Shown here in pieces: positions 8,390 through 16,838 of a DNA stretch of 64,000 nt. Below the pieces are notes generated by a model. That model was not told the origin of the DNA and made no database searches. It saw nothing but the letters and a program-made list of their open reading frames with translations. The first letter of the stretch is position 1, and each line of letters starts with the position of its first letter. The stretch spans positions 1 through 64,000 of the forward strand of contig JANNWS010000075.1 of NCBI GenBank assembly GCA_031408575.1, written 5' to 3'. This DNA is from Aliitabrizicola sp031408575. Lineage in GTDB: Bacteria; Pseudomonadota; Alphaproteobacteria; Rhodobacterales; Rhodobacteraceae. Made by a program: the position numbers and the translations under genes.

Positions 8390-8418
8390 TTGACAAATGT
8401 TGCTTTACCGCGCATGAG
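8390..8418 (+). promoter_or_regulatory. Candidate promoter before the dehydrogenase genes
   Basis: A perfect -35 hexamer TTGACA (8390-8395) is followed after 17 bases by CATGAG (8413-8418), a poor -10. It lies in the 136-base gap between the importer ATPase and the E1 gene, the only sizeable gap in this strand of the island, so a separate promoter for the dehydrogenase module is reasonable. Confidence 0.35.
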
Positions 8419-8447
8419 GTCGAACAAGCAAAAAAGGAGCCTTGGGC

Positions 8448-10907
8448 ATGCCGAAAGAAATCATGGTTGACCCGAGCGTCGTGTTGCGGCCTTCAAGCGT
8501 GACATTCCAACCGATAGCGGTTCATGCCTATGCAACCGCCTTTGCCACCGAACGGCTGCTGCGTGGTGATGCGACCTTGCGCGATGTGTTGCGCCACATG
8601 CTGCTGGTCCGCGAGTTCGAAACGATGCTCGCCGCCTTCAAGGCGACCGGCGCGTATCGGGACATAAGCCTGAACTACAAGGGGCCGGCGCATCTATCGA
8701 TCGGGCAAGAGGCGGTGGCGGTCGGGGCGGCGCTGGCGCTTGGTCCCGAAGACCACATCTTTGGCTCTCACCGCAGCCATGGCGAGTTTATCGCCAAGGG
8801 GTTGTCCGCCATCGCCAAGCTGCCGCTTGATGCGGTGGAGCGGATGATGGCCGATCACGAACAAGGCCGCCTGCGCGACAGCGCCGCGCGCGCCGTCGGG
8901 GGCAGCGGCAAAGATCTGGCCGAGAACTTTCTGCTGCTTGGCCTGCTGGCGGAAATCCTGATGCGGGCCAATGGTTTTAACGGCGGGATGGGGGGCAGCA
9001 TGCATGCCTTTTTCACCCCGTTCGGCGCCTATCCGAATAATGCCATTGTCGGCGCCTCGGCCGGAATTGCGACCGGGGCGGCACTGCGCAAGAAGCTGTC
9101 GCGCGAGGGCGGTATCTGCGTGGCAAATGCCGGTGACGGTGCCACCGGATGTGGTCCTGTATGGGAGGCGATGAATTTCGCAGCCATGGCACAATATGAC
9201 CGGCTGTGGGACAGCGCGGCGCAGGGCGGCCTGCCGGTCTTGTTCTTTTTCACCAACAATTTCTATGCGATGGGTGGGCAGACCCGCGGCGAAACCATGG
9301 GCTGGGATCGTCTCAGCCGGATCGGCGCTGCGATCAACCCAGCCCAGATGCATGCGGAAACGGTCGATGGCACCAACCCGCTGGCCGTGGCTGATGCCGT
9401 GTCGCGCAAAAGGGCGCTGCTGGTGCAGGGGCAGGGGCCTGCCTTGCTTGATGTGGAGTGCTACCGGATTTCGGGCCATTCGACGACCGATGCCAACGCC
9501 TACCGTTCGCGCGAAGAAATCAAGCTTTGGGAGGCGCATGACGCCATAGGCAAATATGCAGCGCAACTGATTGCCCATGGCGTGATGACGCTGGACGAGG
9601 TGGAACAGATGCGGGCGGCAGTCGGCGACCAGATCGCCGCCGTCACGCGCGCGGCAGTGGATCCTGCGATTTCGCCACCGGTGGATGTGGCCGCCGACCC
9701 GACGCTGATCGGCAGGCTGATGTTCAGCGATCATGTCATCCCGGTGCCGGCAACTCCCGCGCCGTTGCTGGCGGACCCCACAACTTCGGCCGCCCTGCGC
9801 GGCCTTGGCCGCAAGTCCCGTTTCGGGCGCGACGAGGCCGGAGCAGCCATCGTCCCCCTGCGCGCGATCACCCTGCGCGACGGGTTGACCGAGGCGATCC
9901 TGCACCACATGACGATGGACGAACGGCTGATTGCCTATGGCGAGGAATGCCGCGAATGGGGCGGGGCCTTTGGTGTCTATCGCGGCCTGTCGGACATTCT
10001 GCCCTATCATCGCCTGTTCAACGCGCCGATTTCCGAGGCTGCCATCGTCGCCACGGCTGTCGGACACGCGATGGCTGGGGGGCGGTCGCTGGTCGAACTG
10101 ATGTACGGCGACTTCATCGGCCGGGCCGGCGACGAGATTTTCAACCAAATGGCCAAATGGCATGCCATGTCGAACGGCTATATCCGGTTGCCGATGGTGC
10201 TGCGCACCTCTGTCGGGTCCAAATACGGCGCGCAGCATTCACAGGACTGGACCTCGCTTGTCGCCCATATTCCGGGGCTGAAGGTGGCCTATCCGGCCAC
10301 GCCCTTTGACGCCAAGGGGCTGATGGCGCAGGCGCTGTCGTCTGACGATCCGGTGGTGATCTTCGAAAGCCAGCGTCTGTATGATCAGGTCGAAGTCTTC
10401 CACCCCGGCGGCGTGCCGCAAGAGTATTACCGCATCCCGCTGGGTCAGCCCGATATCAAGCGGGCCGGCCATGACCTGACAATCCTGACGATCGGTCCGT
10501 CGCTTTATGCCGCCATTGCCGCTGCCGCCGATCTGTCCGACCATCACGGGCTGGAGGCAGAGGTAATCGATGCACGGTCGCTGGTGCCGTTCGACTATGA
10601 TCCGGTGTTGGCTTCGGTGAAAAAGACCGGGCATCTGCTGATCGTGTCCGAAGCGTCAGAGCGCGGCAGTTTTGCCATGACGCTGGCGGCCAATGTCACG
10701 CGCTTTGGCTTTGCCGATCTGAAGGCAGCGCCCCGTGTTCTGGGCGCACCGAACTGGATCGTGCCGGGCGCCGAGATGGAAAAGACGTATTTTCCGCAGA
10801 CCGAAGACATTCTCGACATCGTGCTGAACGATTTCTTCTCGCGCGGCACCAACCGCAAGGGCGTGCGGACCTGGGATGACACCGACCTTGCCCGTCGCGC
10901 ACTTTGA
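8448..10907 (+). CDS. TPP-dependent dehydrogenase E1, alpha and beta subunits fused
   Basis: An 819-residue cytoplasmic protein that joins the two halves of a 2-oxo-acid/acetoin-type dehydrogenase E1. The alpha half (about 1-400) has the active-site loop region FGSHRSHGEFIAKG and the TPP-binding motif GDGATGCGPVWEAMNFAAM near residue 229, ending in TNNFYAMGGQTRGE. The beta half (about 460-800) has GEECREWGGAFGVYRGL, NAPISEAAIVATAVGHAMAG and the C-terminal transketolase-type domain VIDARSLVPFDYDPV. The E1 would decarboxylate or cleave an oxo substrate and load the acyl group on a lipoyl domain. The ATG at 8448 follows AAGGAG with an ideal spacing. A lipoyl protein and an alpha/beta hydrolase follow. 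The substrate is unknown; acetoin-like hydroxyketones and branched 2-oxo acids are the main options. Confidence 0.85.
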   Translation: MPKEIMVDPSVVLRPSSVTFQPIAVHAYATAFATERLLRGDATLRDVLRHMLLVREFETMLAAFKATGAYRDISLNYKGPAHLSIGQEAVAVGAALALGPEDHIFGSHRSHGEFIAKGLSAIAKLPLDAVERMMADHEQGRLRDSAARAVGGSGKDLAENFLLLGLLAEILMRANGFNGGMGGSMHAFFTPFGAYPNNAIVGASAGIATGAALRKKLSREGGICVANAGDGATGCGPVWEAMNFAAMAQYDRLWDSAAQGGLPVLFFFTNNFYAMGGQTRGETMGWDRLSRIGAAINPAQMHAETVDGTNPLAVADAVSRKRALLVQGQGPALLDVECYRISGHSTTDANAYRSREEIKLWEAHDAIGKYAAQLIAHGVMTLDEVEQMRAAVGDQIAAVTRAAVDPAISPPVDVAADPTLIGRLMFSDHVIPVPATPAPLLADPTTSAALRGLGRKSRFGRDEAGAAIVPLRAITLRDGLTEAILHHMTMDERLIAYGEECREWGGAFGVYRGLSDILPYHRLFNAPISEAAIVATAVGHAMAGGRSLVELMYGDFIGRAGDEIFNQMAKWHAMSNGYIRLPMVLRTSVGSKYGAQHSQDWTSLVAHIPGLKVAYPATPFDAKGLMAQALSSDDPVVIFESQRLYDQVEVFHPGGVPQEYYRIPLGQPDIKRAGHDLTILTIGPSLYAAIAAAADLSDHHGLEAEVIDARSLVPFDYDPVLASVKKTGHLLIVSEASERGSFAMTLAANVTRFGFADLKAAPRVLGAPNWIVPGAEMEKTYFPQTEDILDIVLNDFFSRGTNRKGVRTWDDTDLARRAL

Positions 10908-10932
10908 CCCACCCTTCAACCGGAGCATGACC

Positions 10933-11163
10933 ATGACCCCTGTTCTTGTGCCGCAACTCGGCAATGAAATCGCCGAGGCGGAAGTGACCGAATGGCTGGT
11001 GGCCGAGGGCGCCATTGTGGCCGCCGGTGATGTGCTGGTGACGATCACCACAACCAAGATGGCCATCGACATCGAAGCGCCTGTCGCAGGCACCCTTGCC
11101 CGGATCGTGATTGCCGAAGGCGATCTGGCCGATGTGGGGGCCGTGCTGGCCGAAATCGTCTGA
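10933..11163 (+). CDS. Free-standing lipoyl domain protein (E2-type)
   Basis: A 76-residue protein that is just one biotinyl/lipoyl domain. It begins MTPVLVPQLGNEIAEAEV, with the modification site in the ITTTKMAIDIEAPVAG turn, where the lysine of TKM is the expected lipoylation site. In dehydrogenase complexes this domain carries the acyl group from E1 to E2. Here it is not fused to a catalytic acyltransferase. The ATG at 10933 is preferred over the one at 10927 because CGGAG then lies at a normal distance. Its stop overlaps the next gene's ATG by one base (TGATG). Confidence 0.88.
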   Translation: MTPVLVPQLGNEIAEAEVTEWLVAEGAIVAAGDVLVTITTTKMAIDIEAPVAGTLARIVIAEGDLADVGAVLAEIV

Positions 11164-11921
11164 TGCAGGCGCTGTTGCACCGCGTGGCGGGCGACGCCGG
11201 GCCTGCTGTGGTGTTCGTGCATGGCTTCGGGGCCGACCGGCTGTCGTGGCTGGCGGTGGCCCCGATGCTGGGCGATGTGGCGCGCATCTGGGCGGTTGAC
11301 CTGCCGGGCCATGGTGATGCGAGCGACGCTGTGGGCGATGGACGGGCGGCATCACTGGCCGCTGCCGTGCAGGCCACCCTTGCCGAAATCGCGGGGCCGG
11401 TGCAACTGGTCGGTCATTCGCTGGGTGGGTTGGTTGCGTTGCACCTTGCGGCCAAGGCACCGGAGCGTTTTTCCATTCTCGCCCTGATCGCGCCCGCGGG
11501 TGTCGGAAGGCGCGCCGACCCTGCGTTTTTGCGGGCGTTCCCAAAACTGCAGACTGAAGCCGAAACGCAGGCCCTGCTGGTGCAGATGGTGGCCCGCCCA
11601 AGGCATATCGCACCGGTGATGGTGCATCATGTCCGCGCCGCCCTGATCCGGCCCGAACGCCGCGAAGGCCTTGTCACGATTGCCGAGGCGCTGATTGCCG
11701 AAGACCCCCTGCCATTGCCCCGGCTGGACGGCATCACCGTGCTGTGGGGCGCCGAGGATCGCATCATACCGCCACCCGCTGATTTGCACACGCCGACCCT
11801 GCCGGGTGTCGGCCATATTCCGCAGATCGAGGCCGCCTCTGCCGTGCAGCGTGCCTTGCGTGCCGAAATCGCGCGCGGCCTTGTGGCGGCCCCGTCCGCC
11901 ATCAAAGCGGACCCAGCCTGA
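11163..11921 (+). CDS. Alpha/beta hydrolase, AcoC C-terminal-like
   Basis: A 252-residue alpha/beta-hydrolase-fold protein. The oxyanion segment is VFVHGFGADRLSW, the nucleophile elbow GHSLGG (about residue 84), the acid lies in the VLWGAEDRIIPP segment, and the histidine is in LPGVGHIPQIE. Known acetoin dehydrogenase E2 (AcoC) proteins consist of an N-terminal lipoyl domain followed by exactly such a hydrolase-like domain. The preceding lipoyl gene plus this gene therefore look like AcoC split in two and translationally coupled. The gene runs into the 3' end of the opposing SorC gene by 20 bases. A stand-alone esterase or lactonase is the alternative reading. Confidence 0.8.
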   Translation: MQALLHRVAGDAGPAVVFVHGFGADRLSWLAVAPMLGDVARIWAVDLPGHGDASDAVGDGRAASLAAAVQATLAEIAGPVQLVGHSLGGLVALHLAAKAPERFSILALIAPAGVGRRADPAFLRAFPKLQTEAETQALLVQMVARPRHIAPVMVHHVRAALIRPERREGLVTIAEALIAEDPLPLPRLDGITVLWGAEDRIIPPPADLHTPTLPGVGHIPQIEAASAVQRALRAEIARGLVAAPSAIKADPA

Positions 11922-12900
11922 GCAATTCATGTGCCGCCGCCTCGTCCGTGATCAGCGCGTGACAGCCGACCCGCAGAATTGTCGCCCGGATCGCACGCGC
12001 CTTGGCCTTGCCGCCCGATGCAAGCACGATGTGACGCGCCTGCGCGACCGCGTCGATGCCAACCGACATGATCCGGTCATGCAGCGGATGTGCCACGCTT
12101 TCGCCGGTATCGGTCATGAAATGACACAGGGTTTCACAGGTGGCCCCCGCCGCAATCAACTCTGCCTGATCGCTGGCCGGGATATAGTAGCGCGACAGAA
12201 GCGTTTCGGTTGCCGCAATTGCACCGCAACTGATGACAGCAATATCCATGCTGTGGGCAGCCGTGATCAATTGGTCCAGCCCGCAAAGTTCGATCAGGCG
12301 GCGTTTGGTGTCCGGGCTGTCAACGATCAGCGGGGCCAGGAACAGCAAACATTCTGCATTCAGCAGACCCGCCATCTGCCAGGCCAGTTCCACCGGGTTG
12401 ATCGTGCGGCTTTCCGGCGCTCCACCAAGCAGCGACAGCACCCGGATGCCCCGCGTCTGCCCGGCGCGAAAAGATGCCAGTGCGCCCGAAAGCGTGCTGC
12501 CCCAGCCAAAGCCGATCGTCTGCCCGTCGGAAATGGTGCGTGAAAGATGCTGGCCCAGTGCCGCCCCGACCGCCGCCGATGTTTGCGTTGCGGTCGCGGC
12601 ATTTGGCACCACGGTCACCTGATCCACGCCGAACGCCTGTTCCAGGGCGTGACCCAGCGGCAAGGTGCTTTCGGCAGGCAGGTTGATCCAGATCTGCACC
12701 TCGCCGCGCCGTCGCGCCTCATCCAGCAGCTTGATCACCGTTGATCGGCTGATGCCCAGTTTGTCGGATATTTCTTGCTGCGTCTGGCCGCCCTGATAAT
12801 AAAGCCAAGCTGCGCGAACCCGCATGTCGGCAGACATCAGGATCGACCCAGCGCGACCCGCCGTGTTGCCGCCCAGCCGGTGGGGCACTCCTTCAGACAT
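11902..12900 (-). CDS. SorC-family sugar-binding transcriptional regulator
   Basis: A regulator of 332 residues if started at 12900, or 311 if started at ATG 12837; the shorter form fits the usual SorC length. The N-terminal helix-turn-helix is QTQQEISDKLGISRSTVIKL, followed by the SugR-type ligand-binding domain with TIGFGWGSTLSGALASF, LSLLGGAPESRTINPVELAW and the C-terminal LASGGKAKARAIRATI segment. SorC proteins bind phosphorylated sugars or polyols and control adjacent catabolic genes. The start at 12900 overlaps the stop of the upstream kinase, so the two are probably translated from one message (pdxA-like, aldehyde dehydrogenase, kinase, regulator). It is the likeliest controller of the flanking catabolic genes. 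Confidence 0.85.
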   Translation of the reverse strand: MSEGVPHRLGGNTAGRAGSILMSADMRVRAAWLYYQGGQTQQEISDKLGISRSTVIKLLDEARRRGEVQIWINLPAESTLPLGHALEQAFGVDQVTVVPNAATATQTSAAVGAALGQHLSRTISDGQTIGFGWGSTLSGALASFRAGQTRGIRVLSLLGGAPESRTINPVELAWQMAGLLNAECLLFLAPLIVDSPDTKRRLIELCGLDQLITAAHSMDIAVISCGAIAATETLLSRYYIPASDQAELIAAGATCETLCHFMTDTGESVAHPLHDRIMSVGIDAVAQARHIVLASGGKAKARAIRATILRVGCHALITDEAAAHELLRLGPL

Positions 12901-13903
12901 CCGGCGTTTCGGCCAGCCAGGCGTCAACCTGTCCGCGTGTCGGAGGGTTGCACCCGGCGATCCGGCAGTTCAGCGCCGCCGCCACGACCGCACGCCGCAG
13001 GATGTCGCGCAGCGGGCCTTCGGCAATCGCCCCAAGAGCCTGCGGACATGTCAGCCCCCGGTGGCACAATTCCGCCAGCAGCGTGCCCATCAGCGTGTCA
13101 CCCGCCCCCACGGTATCCTGCACCACAACCTCTGGTGCGGCCACCGCCACCGCTGCGCTGCGGCTGAACGCACAAGCACCCTTGCCGCCATCGGTGATGA
13201 TGACCAGTCTTGCACCCATGCCAAGTTGGGCGGCAGCAAAATCGGCGGCGGTCAGCCCCGGCCGCAGAACTTCCAGATCCTCGACGCTCAGCTTGATCAG
13301 CCCGGCCACCGCCAGCAGTCGGTCAATCCGCTGCCGCCAATCCGCCCAATCCGTCACCATGTCGGCGCGCGCATTCGGATCAAAAGCCATCAGGGCTGTG
13401 GCGGGTGTTGCCAATGCCGCTGTGGCGATGTTGTCCGCCCCCGGCCGGTCGATCAACGAAATCGACCCGATCGACAGGATATCGCCCGGCTTCATCACCC
13501 CTGCCAGCGGCGGCGGTTCAATCAATGAGGTAGAGGTCAGGTTGTTGAAAAACGCATACCGCGGCTGCCCGCCTTCGAAAGTCACGAATGCCAGCGTCGA
13601 GGGGGCTACACCGCGCGGGGCAAGGCGGGTGTCCACCCCGACCTGCTGCAAATCCGCCAACAGCATGTCGCCAAAGAAATCGGTCGAAATGCCGCCAATG
13701 AAATGCACCCGCGCCCCGGCAAGCGCCGCCGCTTTTGCCGCATTGAAGGGCGAGCCGCCCGGCTTTGGCAGATAGGTGATTGCCCCCTCAACCGGATTTG
13801 GCACGAAATCCACTAGAGCCTCGCCCAGAACCCAGATAGCGGGCTGGTCGGACGCGGTCATGCCGGACGTGTCAGGTTGCGGCTGTGCTTCGGGGGGTGT
13901 CAT
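12893..13903 (-). CDS. PfkB-family sugar kinase, fructokinase-like
   Basis: A 336-residue ribokinase-type enzyme that phosphorylates a sugar or polyol with ATP. Visible hallmarks are the N-terminal WVLGEALVDFVPN, the substrate-lid motif KPGGSPFNAAKAAALAG, LIKLSVEDLEVL and the anion-hole/catalytic segment DTVGAGDTLMGTLLAEL, whose GAGD aspartate is the general base. These match the fructokinase branch of PfkB. The start could also be the ATG at 13861, as the first 14 residues are Pro/Gln-rich and uninformative. The gene lies between the aldehyde dehydrogenase and the SorC regulator, overlapping the latter. Confidence 0.88.
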   Translation of the reverse strand: MTPPEAQPQPDTSGMTASDQPAIWVLGEALVDFVPNPVEGAITYLPKPGGSPFNAAKAAALAGARVHFIGGISTDFFGDMLLADLQQVGVDTRLAPRGVAPSTLAFVTFEGGQPRYAFFNNLTSTSLIEPPPLAGVMKPGDILSIGSISLIDRPGADNIATAALATPATALMAFDPNARADMVTDWADWRQRIDRLLAVAGLIKLSVEDLEVLRPGLTAADFAAAQLGMGARLVIITDGGKGACAFSRSAAVAVAAPEVVVQDTVGAGDTLMGTLLAELCHRGLTCPQALGAIAEGPLRDILRRAVVAAALNCRIAGCNPPTRGQVDAWLAETPDV

Positions 13904-13948
13904 CTCAACTCTGGTTCCTGTGTCAGGGATTGTGTCTCGTCCATTTGT

Positions 13949-15430
13949 CTAGCCGCCATACGGCATCAGCCCGTCCTGCTTGCGTCCCGAGAAATTGGCG
14001 TAGACGGTTTTCTTGCGCAGATAGGCTTCCAGACCATGCACCCCGTCATCCCCACCGGGACCAGAACTGCGATATCCGGTGTGATAGCCTTGCAGCGCCT
14101 CGGGACCGATCCGGTTCAGATAGATCTCGCCAAAGGATATCTCTTGCACGGCCCGCATGATCCGCTTGAAATCATTGGTGAAAAGATAGGCCGATAGACC
14201 ATATGCACTGTTGTTGGTGATCGCCACAGCCTCGTCGAAATCGGCGATGCGCAGGATCGGCACCACCGGGCCGAACACCTCGTCCCGCATGATTGCCATG
14301 TCGGCGCTTGTGGCCCCCAGCACGGTCGGCGTCAGCCAGAACCCGCCGGCGACCGGGGCCTTGTCGGGGCGGCCACCCAACAGCAACGGCTCTGCTCCGG
14401 CAGCAATTGCGGCAGCGGTCAGGCGTTCAACCTTTTCCAACTCGGCCAGCGACACCTTCGGGCCGATATCCGTCGCATCATCCATCGGATCCCCGATCCG
14501 CAATGCCTGCGTTGCTGCGATGAACCGCGCCACAAACGCATCATGGACACGGTCATGCACCAGAATGCGTTCTGCACAGATGCAGACCTGCCCGCAATTC
14601 ATGAATCGCGACGTCACAGCGGCGGCAACGGCCTGATCCAGATCGGCATCTTCCATCACGATGAACGGTGCCTTGCCCCCCAGTTCCAGTGACACCGGCA
14701 CCAGATTGCCCGCCGCCGCCTGCATGATCCGCCGTCCGGTCGGAACAGATCCGGTCATCGTGACAAGATCGACGCCGGGATGGCCGCTGAGTGCGGCCCC
14801 CACAGTGGCCCCGGCCCCGGTGACGATGTTCACCACGCCGTCCGGAACCCCCGCTTCGGCCATCAGCCGCGCCATGTACAACGCAGAAAGCGGCGTATCC
14901 TCATGCGGCTTCAGCACGATGGTATTGCCTGCGATCAGCGCTGGGGCCACCTTGCGGCTGACCAGAGCCGCTGGATAGTTCCACGGGATGATCCCGACCA
15001 CCACACCTACCGGCACGCGTTGAATCCAGATCTGTTCGCCCTCGATGTCAGACGGCAGGATCTCGCCCTGAATGCGCCGTGCGAATTCCGCGAAATAGGT
15101 AAAGAACTCGGCCGCTCCGCCGATCTCGCCACGTGCCTCGGCAATCGGTTTGCCCTGCTCTTGCACCACAAGGCGCGCCAGAGGTTCGGCATGGGCGCGG
15201 ATCAGGGCTGCGATCCTGTGCATGATCTGCCCACGTGCCAGCGGCGTTCGGCGACCCCAGGCCGGCTGCGCGGCGCGTGCGGCGGCCACCGCTTCCAGCG
15301 CCTGGTCCGGCGTGGCCTCGGGCGCTTCGGCGATCACACCACCCGTGGTCGGATTGATCACCGGGCGCGCGGCGGCCGCTCCTGCGATCCATGCGCCATT
15401 GATCCACATCTTGCTGAAATCGACAGTCAT
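13949..15430 (-). CDS. Aldehyde dehydrogenase, lactaldehyde/glycolaldehyde (AldA) type
   Basis: A 493-residue NAD(P)-dependent aldehyde dehydrogenase. Motifs are the fold segment GIIPWNYPAALVSRKVAPAL, the cofactor loop TGSVPTGRRIMQAA, the general-base region LELGGKAPFIV and the catalytic cysteine in FMNCGQVCICAERI. The C-terminal pattern NRIGPEALQGYHTGYR plus HGLEAYLRKKTVY resembles E. coli AldA, which oxidises lactaldehyde and glycolaldehyde. ATG at 15430 follows AGGAAAG at about the right distance; a GTG nine bases upstream is too close. In this island it could take care of a C2-C3 aldehyde released by the E1 or by acid-sugar breakdown. Confidence 0.9.
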   Translation of the reverse strand: MTVDFSKMWINGAWIAGAAAARPVINPTTGGVIAEAPEATPDQALEAVAAARAAQPAWGRRTPLARGQIMHRIAALIRAHAEPLARLVVQEQGKPIAEARGEIGGAAEFFTYFAEFARRIQGEILPSDIEGEQIWIQRVPVGVVVGIIPWNYPAALVSRKVAPALIAGNTIVLKPHEDTPLSALYMARLMAEAGVPDGVVNIVTGAGATVGAALSGHPGVDLVTMTGSVPTGRRIMQAAAGNLVPVSLELGGKAPFIVMEDADLDQAVAAAVTSRFMNCGQVCICAERILVHDRVHDAFVARFIAATQALRIGDPMDDATDIGPKVSLAELEKVERLTAAAIAAGAEPLLLGGRPDKAPVAGGFWLTPTVLGATSADMAIMRDEVFGPVVPILRIADFDEAVAITNNSAYGLSAYLFTNDFKRIMRAVQEISFGEIYLNRIGPEALQGYHTGYRSSGPGGDDGVHGLEAYLRKKTVYANFSGRKQDGLMPYGG

Positions 15431-15451
15431 CGCGGGCACTTTCCTGTGGCG

Positions 15452-16489
15452 TTACGGATGGGTCGGCCCTGCGCCGGCAACCTTGGAGCCGGCAAGTTGC
15501 AAGGCATACTGGATGGCTTCAACCAGGCTGTTGGGGTCAGCGATGCCCCGGCCCACGATATCAAACGCGGTGCCATGATCGACGGAAGTTCGGATCACCG
15601 GCAACCCAAGCGTCACGTTCACACCACTCAGCCCGGTCCAGCGCCCGGTCTGCCGGTCGATGGCGAACCCCAACAGCTTGACCGGGATATGCCCCTGATC
15701 GTGATACATCGCGATCACCGCGTCATACGCACCGCCGCGCAGCTTGACGAAGACCGTATCACCCGGAATCGGGCCGAAAATCGCATGATCCCGCGCCACA
15801 TAGCTTGCGACCAGCGGTTCCGTCACGTCGATGTCATGCCGCCCGAAGATGCCACCTTCACCCGCATGGGGGTTCAGTGCCGCCACCGCGATACGGGGTC
15901 GTGCAATACCAAGATCGTGCAGGGCGGCTTCGGTCAGATCAATCACCCGCGCGATGCGGGCTGCCGTCGCCCGCTTCGGCACATCCTGCAGCGCACAGTG
16001 CGTCGAGACATGGGAAACGCGGAAATCGCCATGCGCCAGCATCATGACGCTTTCGCGCACCCCGGTCAGCTCCGCCAGCATTTCAGTATGCCCGGCAAAG
16101 GGGTAGCCTGCCAGATGCAGCGCTTCCTTGTTCAGCGGACCGGTCACGATGGCATCCACCGTGCCGGCCATCGCCAGCCGCGTCGCAAGTTCGACCGCCA
16201 GGAACGCTTGCGCCCCCCCCGAGGCCGAAACCTGCCCCGGCAGAATGGGCGTGGCGGGGCTGGGTGTGGGCAAGATCGCAGCCCCGGTCAGCCCCGGCAG
16301 CGCTGCCTCGGACACCACATCGGGCACCGGGCAACCCATCGCGGCACCCGTGGCCCGCAGCACCCCGACATCCCCGATCAGCACCAGCGCCATCGGTTGC
16401 CCTGCCAGATCGCGTGCCGCCTTCAGACAGATTTCAGGTCCGATACCCGCCGGATCTCCGATGGTCACAGCAAGTATAGGAAGCGCCAC
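15452..16489 (-). CDS. PdxA2-type 4-phospho-threonate/erythronate dehydrogenase
   Basis: A 345-residue enzyme of the PdxA family. Hallmarks are VTIGDPAGIGPEICLKAA at the N-terminus, DAIVTGPLNKEALHLAG, FAGHTEML, NPHAGEGGIFGRHD and the metal-binding AMYHDQGHIPVKL. PdxA proteins oxidise and decarboxylate 4-phosphohydroxythreonine; the PdxA2 branch, encoded next to DUF1537 kinases, acts on 4-phospho-D-threonate or -erythronate and yields dihydroxyacetone phosphate. The DUF1537 kinase gene lies directly divergent, which favours the PdxA2 assignment over vitamin B6 synthesis. The GTG at 16489 is preferred because GAGGTCAGG precedes it; a GTG at 16525 would add 12 residues without a good site. Confidence 0.85.
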   Translation of the reverse strand: MALPILAVTIGDPAGIGPEICLKAARDLAGQPMALVLIGDVGVLRATGAAMGCPVPDVVSEAALPGLTGAAILPTPSPATPILPGQVSASGGAQAFLAVELATRLAMAGTVDAIVTGPLNKEALHLAGYPFAGHTEMLAELTGVRESVMMLAHGDFRVSHVSTHCALQDVPKRATAARIARVIDLTEAALHDLGIARPRIAVAALNPHAGEGGIFGRHDIDVTEPLVASYVARDHAIFGPIPGDTVFVKLRGGAYDAVIAMYHDQGHIPVKLLGFAIDRQTGRWTGLSGVNVTLGLPVIRTSVDHGTAFDIVGRGIADPNSLVEAIQYALQLAGSKVAGAGPTHP

Positions 16490-16838
16490 GATGAACCTGA
16501 CCTCGCTGGTATTGTCTTGTTGCACAGGGATCGTGGGACCGGCCCCGGCACACGCGCTGTCACCTACAAGTTAGGGGCTGAAACCGCGAAAGTCCATCAT
16601 CTTAAACCCGTTGCACACCGCTACCCGGACGCACCGGGGCCACCTTGACCGATCATCCGGCCAGGGGAGATTTCGCGCTGCCGCATCTCTGCCGCACGAC
16701 GGGATTGACCTGCCGACCGTAACCCCTTCATGTTGGCAGCGCCATGCAGCACTGCTTCCAAACCGCGCCGTTTCCCTCTGCGCCCATGCCCGTCCATGCG
16801 GGGTGGCCTGCGCGGGGCGCGCTGCCGGTGGGTGCCCC
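16490..16838. other. Divergent control region of pdxA2-like and kinase genes
   Basis: This 349-base stretch separates two outward-facing catabolic genes and must contain both promoters. Open frames cross it, but they show no protein-like pattern. A possible promoter toward the kinase is TTGACC near 16710 with CATGTT about 18 bases further; it is weak. No perfect palindrome that could be named as the SorC operator was found by eye. Confidence 0.4.

Noticed and set aside
8694..10238. A 514-codon minus-strand frame opposite the E1 gene
   Set aside because: Low-complexity Arg/Gly/Gln composition and complete overlap with a well-supported TPP enzyme.
14780..16648. A 622-codon plus-strand frame across the aldehyde dehydrogenase and PdxA genes
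   Set aside because: Antisense to two recognised enzymes; no ribosome-binding site and no family features.
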